From Fibrobacterota bacterium (GTDB lineage Bacteria > Fibrobacterota > Fibrobacteria > UBA11236), in contig CANIEU010000005.1 in the NCBI GenBank assembly GCA_947466585.1, positions 1-64,000 on the forward strand: a stretch of DNA of 64,000 nucleotides. The letters run 5' to 3'. Of the stretch, positions 59,269 through 64,000 are shown in pieces. A program made the position numbers and the translations under genes. The number at the start of each line of letters is the position of its first letter. Position 1 is the stretch's first letter. A model generated the notes under the pieces. That model was not told the origin of the DNA and did no database searches. It saw only the letters and a program-made list of their open reading frames with translations.

Positions 59269-60072
59269 TTACGCGGTTTGGGGCTGCGCGTAGTCCAGTC
59301 GCCGCTTTTCGGTGACGAGAGTATCCAACAGTTGGTCGTGGGGCTCCAAAGGTAGTTTTTTGCGCACAATCTGGGCCTCGAACGCCAGCCCGGCCCGTAC
59401 CTCGCTCCGTACGCCGCGGGCACCCAAAAAGCGATCGTAAAAGCCCTTGCCACGGCCCACACGGCCTCCCCGTTCATCGAAGGCCGTACCGGGCACCAAA
59501 ATCAGGTCGAGGGTGGGGTTGTCTTCCCCGGGCAAATCGGAGCGGGGCTCCAGAATGCCGAAAGTGCCTTCCGCAAGATCCCGGTCGTAATCGCGGATCA
59601 GAGCGAGTTTCATGTCGGTGCTCCCTGCAGGCCCGTCTTCGACTCGAGGCAGGTACACGGTCTTCCCTTCCGCAAGAGCATGCCGGATGATGCTCTCGGT
59701 GTCAATCTCTTCTCGGGTGCCGCAGAACAAGGCGAGGGACTTCGCCTGTTGATACACGGGCCATTCCCTAAGTTGGTACAGAACGGCCTGTGCGGCTTCG
59801 GCGCGGTCGGCAGAGGGGAGGGCGCGCACGGCCTCCAAGGCTTCGCGACGCAGGGCGACCTTCGCAGAGCGCACCGCATCGGCGCTTTCCTTGAGGTTTT
59901 CTTCGAGGGTCAGGGTGTCGAACTGCTGTTTCACATCGCGTTGCAGGTTGGCCCACTTGCGACGCAAGTTGCCGAGGCCGCGCGCCAGCATGCCGATCTT
60001 GGAAGGATCAATGAAGATCATGGCGACCACGAAGATCAGGCCGAGTTCGCCGATGCCGAGTGAGTCAAACAC
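59269..60072 (-). CDS. Fusion of a TatB-like domain with 5-formyltetrahydrofolate cyclo-ligase
   Basis: 267 aa. Residues 1-60 (MFDSLGIGELGLIFVVAMIF helix, PSKIGMLARGLGNLRRKW amphipathic helix) match TatA/TatB and start in the TatB-style MFD. From about 68 to 260 the sequence is a 5-formyl-THF cyclo-ligase (MTHFS/YgfA): VALRREALEAVRALPSADRAE, LALFCGTREEIDTESIIRHAL, TVYLPRV, and the catalytic LDLILVPGTAFDERGGRVGRGKGFYDRFL. The start overlaps the tatC stop by 8 nt. One open frame without interruption, so not an obvious frameshift artefact. It would anchor folate recycling to the membrane or serve both roles. Confidence 0.85.
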   Translation of the reverse strand: MFDSLGIGELGLIFVVAMIFIDPSKIGMLARGLGNLRRKWANLQRDVKQQFDTLTLEENLKESADAVRSAKVALRREALEAVRALPSADRAEAAQAVLYQLREWPVYQQAKSLALFCGTREEIDTESIIRHALAEGKTVYLPRVEDGPAGSTDMKLALIRDYDRDLAEGTFGILEPRSDLPGEDNPTLDLILVPGTAFDERGGRVGRGKGFYDRFLGARGVRSEVRAGLAFEAQIVRKKLPLEPHDQLLDTLVTEKRRLDYAQPQTA

Positions 60073-60829
60073 GGAAATTCTCCATTGCAGGGCGATCGGG
60101 GACGGTATCGTGACCCTTGCGGCCGGCGAGCGCGCAGACGCCGATGGAGACGATGTACAGGGCGCAAAGCGGCAGTGCCATCAGCAGCTGCGAGACTGGA
60201 TCGGGTCCCGGTGTGAGCACCGCGGCGAGGATGAAAATGATGACTACGGCGTACCGAAAAAAGCTCCACATTCCCCGTGCGCTAATGAGGTCGAGCCGCG
60301 CCAGCAAAAAGACCGCCACCGGCAACTCAAAGATCACGCCAAAGGCGAGCAGAAACTGAATCACGAAGGAGGCGTAGGAAGACTGCTGCCAGTTTTGATG
60401 AATGCTTCCGTTTGCGAAATTCGCCAAAAACGCGAGGCCCGCGGGAAGCACGGTGTAGTAGCAGAAGGCTGCGCCCGCGATAAACATGACGACGAACCCC
60501 AGAAAGGTTCCCAAAAACAATCGGCGTTCGTTCCGGTAAAGGCCGGGGGCTAGAAAACGCCAGACCTGCCAGGTGATCCACGGAAACGCAAGAAAGATGC
60601 CGACCACAATCGAAAGCTTGAAGGTCGTCATGACGCCTTCCATGGCGGCAAGATTGACGAGCGACACCGGCAGCTTTTGCCGGGTGATGGGCGCGGCGAT
60701 CCAATCCCAAACCACGTTTCTTTTCAAATAGGCCAGCACCGCGCCAACGACGACTCCGGCAAGCGATTTAACGAGCCGGCTGCGAAGTTCCTGGAAGTGG
60801 CTCCAGAACGTAGGGGCGTCGGAAGACAA
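60065..60829 (-). CDS. tatC: Twin-arginine translocase subunit TatC
   Basis: 254 aa with six hydrophobic helices. The N-terminal FWSHFQELRSRLVKSL is the conserved cytosolic Arg-signal-binding segment. The periplasmic/helix motif FYTVLPAG-like CYYTVLPAGLAFLANF and the C-terminal LTPGPDPVSQLLMALPLCALYIVSI are family hallmarks. It recognises RR signal peptides such as that of the enolase-superfamily protein in this window. It follows tatA by 36 nt and overlaps the TatB-like fusion gene. Confidence 0.95.
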   Translation of the reverse strand: MSSDAPTFWSHFQELRSRLVKSLAGVVVGAVLAYLKRNVVWDWIAAPITRQKLPVSLVNLAAMEGVMTTFKLSIVVGIFLAFPWITWQVWRFLAPGLYRNERRLFLGTFLGFVVMFIAGAAFCYYTVLPAGLAFLANFANGSIHQNWQQSSYASFVIQFLLAFGVIFELPVAVFLLARLDLISARGMWSFFRYAVVIIFILAAVLTPGPDPVSQLLMALPLCALYIVSIGVCALAGRKGHDTVPDRPAMENFRV

Positions 60830-60865
60830 GGAAGCGCGCGGAAGTTAGACGGAAGTTAGGCGAGG

Positions 60866-61069
60866 TTATGCAGAAGGACGGTTTTCGGAATCGCCCGGCT
60901 TGGAAACAGCCTTCGGTTCTTCGGGCGTTTCGCCGTCCTTCATGGCACCCTTGAAGTCGCGAATGCCTTTGCCGAGGCCTTTTGCGATTTCGGGGATCTT
61001 TTTGGCGCCAAAAAGCAGGACGACGATGAGAAGGATGATGATCAGTTCGGTGGGGCCGAGATTCGGCAT
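60866..61069 (-). CDS. tatA: Twin-arginine translocase subunit TatA
   Basis: 67 aa. One N-terminal helix ([21 protein letters not shown]), the [21 protein letters not shown] hinge and amphipathic helix, and a charged, Pro/Glu-rich tail make it a standard TatA. AGGTCCCC-type sequence precedes the ATG. It leads tatA-tatC-tatB::cyclo-ligase and so probably sets the transcription of all three. It is 84 nt downstream of the rnd stop region. Confidence 0.95.
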   Translation of the reverse strand: MPNLGPTELIIILLIVVLLFGAKKIPEIAKGLGKGIRDFKGAMKDGETPEEPKAVSKPGDSENRPSA

Positions 61070-61153
61070 GGGGACCTCCGGGGTTCGGGGGCTAAAGGTA
61101 GCTATCGCAGGAGGGAGGGAAAATCCAAAAAAGAAGGGACGAAAACTTCTTTT

Positions 61154-62338
61154 TTACCGCTTCCGCCGGTATTTTTCCGCGGCCTTGGTCCACGGCTCCA
61201 GCAGCAGGTTTTCCTGCCATTTCATCCATTGGGCGGCTTCCCGAACGGTTTCGGGCGAGGTGAATCCGCTGGTCGCCACGGACATCATCACGGCTTTGGG
61301 AGAAAGCAGGGACGGATCGATCTCGAGCCGCGCGGCGATGCCGTCGCGGATTTCGCGCATGTCGATCAACAATTCCGGATGCGGTGCGCGTGGAGCGCGT
61401 TTGGGCGGCGGCAAAAGGCCTGGCCACGCGGTGGGCGGCAGATCCAGAGCATCCTCATAAACATCAAGCAGACGATCGCGCAGTTGAGGATTTAGGCGGG
61501 AGGGCAGACGCGGTGGTTCCTCGGGAAACCCTTCGTCGGCGACGCCTTCCGCAAACCGCAACAACAAATCGGCAGGAAGAACCTTGAAACTCGGCAGGTC
61601 GCGCTCGCTGGCGGCGGCCTCGCGCACTTCCCACATCGCCTTAAGCACGGCCAATTGGCGCGGGCGGAATCGGGACGAGCCGGTGATGCGCCATGCTTCT
61701 TCGCGGTCGTTTTCCTTCACGCGCTGCGTGGCGCGGATCAGCGTATCGCAGCTTTCGCGGTGCCAGTCGAGCCGGCCTTTCGCTTCGAGCTCGCGCGTAA
61801 GAATGCCGTGCAGCGCAGGCAGGTAGAACGTGTCTTGGGCGGCGTAGTCGACCAGATCCTGGGTGAGCGGGCGGCGCGACCAATCGGCCTTCTGGCCTTC
61901 TTTCGGAATCGTGATGTCGAAATGATGCTGGATGAGGGCGGCCAAACCGAAGGCAGAGCGTCCCAGCAACTGCGCCGCAAGCATGGTGTCGAAAATCGCG
62001 GCAGGCTTGAAGTTCTGCTGCCTCAGCATGCGCATGTCGTAATCGAGGCCGTGGCCGATCAGTGTTTTGTTGCGCAGCGCAATGTAGAGCGGCTTTACGT
62101 CGATTTTCGCGAGCGGGTCGATCAGCCAGCACCGGCCCTTCGCGAGAATCTGCATCAGGCAGATTTTGGCGTGATAGTGGTGCATGCTGTCGGCTTCGAG
62201 GTCGAAATAGACCAGCGAGGAAGCCTTGATGGCGCGGATGGCCCGGTCGAGCGCGGCAGGCGTATCCACCCATTCGGAGGGGTAGCGTGTAGCGGGGGCT
62301 GCGGGTTTAAAGAAACGGCTGAAAATTCGGGTAATCAA
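61154..62338 (-). CDS. rnd: Ribonuclease D
   Basis: About 394 aa. DEDD exonuclease domain: VYFDLEADSMHHYHAKICLMQI (Exo I DxE), LIGHGLDYDMRMLRQ (Exo II) and LVDYAAQDTFYLPALH (Exo III Y..D). The HRDC domain is at about 215-285 (FRPRQLAVLKAMWEVREAAASERDLPSFKVLP). The start is uncertain. TTG at 62338 (LITRIFSRFFKP) is the first plausible codon that does not cross the divergent trpS; ATG codons upstream would lie in trpS. Confidence 0.88.
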   Translation of the reverse strand: MITRIFSRFFKPAAPATRYPSEWVDTPAALDRAIRAIKASSLVYFDLEADSMHHYHAKICLMQILAKGRCWLIDPLAKIDVKPLYIALRNKTLIGHGLDYDMRMLRQQNFKPAAIFDTMLAAQLLGRSAFGLAALIQHHFDITIPKEGQKADWSRRPLTQDLVDYAAQDTFYLPALHGILTRELEAKGRLDWHRESCDTLIRATQRVKENDREEAWRITGSSRFRPRQLAVLKAMWEVREAAASERDLPSFKVLPADLLLRFAEGVADEGFPEEPPRLPSRLNPQLRDRLLDVYEDALDLPPTAWPGLLPPPKRAPRAPHPELLIDMREIRDGIAARLEIDPSLLSPKAVMMSVATSGFTSPETVREAAQWMKWQENLLLEPWTKAAEKYRRKR

Positions 62339-62476
62339 GCGCCAAAATCTAACAAACAGCCAACAATTACAGCGGCAGGATTTATTTTGACCTTCCGGCT
62401 GTCTGCTGTCGGGATTCGACCTCGTCTTCGGGGCCCGGGTGCAGATAGCCACACGACCCACGGCAAAGGACTCTCC

Positions 62477-63472
62477 ATGGCGCAACGCGCGCTGACCGGC
62501 ATCAAACCCACCGGCGAACCGCATCTCGGCAACTGGCTGGGCGCCATTCGTCCCGCTCTCGAGTTGGCCCGCAAATACGAGGCCTATTACTTCATCGCGG
62601 ACTATCATGCACTCACCACGGTGCATACCGGCGAGGCATTACGGAAATATGTTCGGGATATCACCGCGGCCTACCTGGCCTTCGGTCTCGATCCCGAAGC
62701 CTCCGTGTTTTATCGGCAATCCGATGTTCCCGAGATTTTCGAGTTGTCGTGGATTCTTTCGTGCTTCACGCCGAAGGGTTTCATGAACCGCGCGCATGCC
62801 TACAAGGACTTTGTGGCGCGCAACCAGAAAGCCGAGAAGGATGACGACGCGGATATCAACATGGGCCTGTTCGGTTACCCCGTGCTGATGTCGGCCGATA
62901 TTCTGATGTTCAACGCGGACGTGGTTCCCGTCGGCGCCGACCAGATCCAGCACATCGAGTTCGCCCGTGACATCGCCGAAAAGTTCAACCGCAACTACGG
63001 CGAATCCGTGTTCCATTTGCCCGAACCGCGCGTCGATGATTCGGTGAAGACCATCATCGGGCTCGACGGGCGCAAGATGAGCAAGAGTTACGACAATACC
63101 ATTCCTCTCTTTCTCGACGAAAAGCCTCTGCAAAAGCGCATCAATCAGATCGTGACCAATTCTCAGACACCCGAAGAGCCGAAGAATCCCGACGACTGCC
63201 ACGTGTTCAAGCTGCATCAGTTGCTGCTGAACGATGCGGAAGAGCAAGCGGTCCGGAAGGTGTACCTCGCGGGCGGCATGGGCTGGGGTCAGGCGAAGAA
63301 GATGTTCTTCGAAACCCTGAACGATCAGCTCAAGGCCCCGCGCGCCGAGTACAACCGCCTTCTCGCCGACCCCGGCCACCTCGATGCGGTGCTCGCGCAG
63401 GGGCGCGACAAGGCCCGCGCCGTGGCCGTGCCGTTTTTGGAGCGCATCCGGTCCCTGATTGGTGTGCGGTAA
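62477..63472 (+). CDS. trpS: Tryptophanyl-tRNA synthetase
   Basis: 331 aa class I synthetase. The HIGH-equivalent is PTGEPHLGNWLGA, the specificity pocket includes GYPVLMSADILMFNADVVPVGADQIQHIEF, and the KMSKS loop is GRKMSKSYDN. AAAGGA lies 9 nt before the ATG at 62477, which decides the start over longer frames. The divergent neighbour is rnd. Standard bacterial form with no insertions noted. Confidence 0.97.
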   Translation: MAQRALTGIKPTGEPHLGNWLGAIRPALELARKYEAYYFIADYHALTTVHTGEALRKYVRDITAAYLAFGLDPEASVFYRQSDVPEIFELSWILSCFTPKGFMNRAHAYKDFVARNQKAEKDDDADINMGLFGYPVLMSADILMFNADVVPVGADQIQHIEFARDIAEKFNRNYGESVFHLPEPRVDDSVKTIIGLDGRKMSKSYDNTIPLFLDEKPLQKRINQIVTNSQTPEEPKNPDDCHVFKLHQLLLNDAEEQAVRKVYLAGGMGWGQAKKMFFETLNDQLKAPRAEYNRLLADPGHLDAVLAQGRDKARAVAVPFLERIRSLIGVR

Positions 63473-63512
63473 CATTCTTCATTTTTTTAATCGATAGACG
63501 ACGGAGTTATTC

Positions 63513-64000
63513 ATGTTCACAATTCCCATCGGCAGCAAAGCCCCCGAATTCAACCTCCCCGGCAGCGACGGAAGGAACCACTCTTTCTTCGGCGAGAATC
63601 CCGTATCCGGTAAAAACGGAACGCTGATCTTTTTCACGTGCAATCACTGTCCCTATGTGATCGGCAGTGAGGCCCGGATGAAGGAGTTGTTCACGGAGGT
63701 TGCCGGACAAGGCATCTCCATGGTCGCGATCCATTCCAATGAAACGGTAGGGCACCCGACCGACACCTTCCCTCTCGTTCTTGAACGCATGAAGGAAATG
63801 GGATTCGAGTGGCTGTCGCTCGACGACATTCAACAGTTTACGGCCCGTGCCTACGGGGCGCAACGCACTCCGCATTATTTCCTGTTCGACGCGAACGGTT
63901 CACTCGTTTATTCCGGCCGCATGGACAACTCGCCGCGCGACGTGACCAAGGTGGAGACCCACGAATTGCACGACGCCGTCGAGGACCTTATTGCGGGACG
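63513..64000 (+). CDS. Thioredoxin-fold redoxin, truncated by the window end
   Basis: N-terminal 162 codons of an AhpC/TSA-like redoxin. IPIGSKAPEFNLPGSDG is the usual opening, TCNHCPYVIG holds a CxxC pair (Cys43, Cys46), and TPHYFLFDANGSLVYSGRMDN resembles resA/TlpA-like proteins. No signal peptide. ACGGAG lies 6 nt before the ATG. The reading frame is open at the window end. The exact substrate is not predictable. Confidence 0.85.
   Translation, partial: MFTIPIGSKAPEFNLPGSDGRNHSFFGENPVSGKNGTLIFFTCNHCPYVIGSEARMKELFTEVAGQGISMVAIHSNETVGHPTDTFPLVLERMKEMGFEWLSLDDIQQFTARAYGAQRTPHYFLFDANGSLVYSGRMDNSPRDVTKVETHELHDAVEDLIAG

Overview
The window looks like a piece of chromosome from a GC-rich, diderm, LPS-bearing bacterium. 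The best guess is Fibrobacterota or a close relative in the FCB group. Evidence for an outer membrane is lptC-lptA-lptB, an MlaD/MCE protein, a YjbH-type gene and a secreted beta-barrel protein. Menaquinone-type methyltransferase, flavin prenyltransferase and prenyltransferase genes sit together. Several secreted proteins carry DUF2341/LamG, ThuA or propeller domains and end in a similar C-terminal tail. The taxonomic assignment is inference from gene content; no 16S rRNA or ribosomal protein cluster is present.

Layout. 1-1453: a decayed YjbH-like gene starting at a 14-base poly-C tract. 1580-6783: ybeY, a CorC-type CBS protein, a MurG-like glycosyltransferase, an acyl-carrier-like protein without its serine, and greB. 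6991-9419: tRNA-Phe(GAA), then ubiE/menG-ubiX-ubiA. 9578-12819: a NYN-cold-shock fusion, a lipoprotein, ridA and a bacilliredoxin. 12921-16968: purC-purH-trmFO. 17153-21866: a membrane protein, a LamG-type secreted protein, mgsA, a thioesterase and a MATE pump. 21984-33201: lptC-lptA-lptB-rpoN-hpf-hprK-mlaD-GH57-ptsH-ptsI, coupling envelope biogenesis, sigma-54 and an HPr/HprK/EI phosphorelay with no sugar EII component in view. 33282-36154: epmB, efp and epmA, a complete EF-P lysylation set. 36174-40106: a giant secreted di-haem propeller protein. 40391-42437: an island with a MazEF-type toxin-antitoxin pair and a short IS3-family element. 42478-46029: pyruvate carboxylase. 46468-52620: an exported cassette (sugar-dehydrogenase-like propeller, ThuA-like protein, outer-membrane barrel, Tat-exported enolase-superfamily protein). 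52717-62338: proS, amiC, smpB, HU/IHF, rlmB, carA, tatB::5-formyl-THF cyclo-ligase fusion, tatC, tatA and rnd on the minus strand. 62477-64000: trpS and a truncated thioredoxin-fold gene.

The most unusual signals are these. (1) At least eight gene junctions hold long-armed inverted repeats made of short, locus-specific words (for example GTAGGTAGACG, GAAATGA, TAGTGGA), with arms that often overlap the flanking stop codons. (2) A TatB-like domain is fused to 5-formyltetrahydrofolate cyclo-ligase inside the tat operon. (3) ridA and brxA have directly abutting stop codons, with an intrinsic terminator only at the far end of brxA. (4) An acyl-carrier-like protein lacks the phosphopantetheine serine. 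(5) Four secreted proteins share a possible sorting tail.
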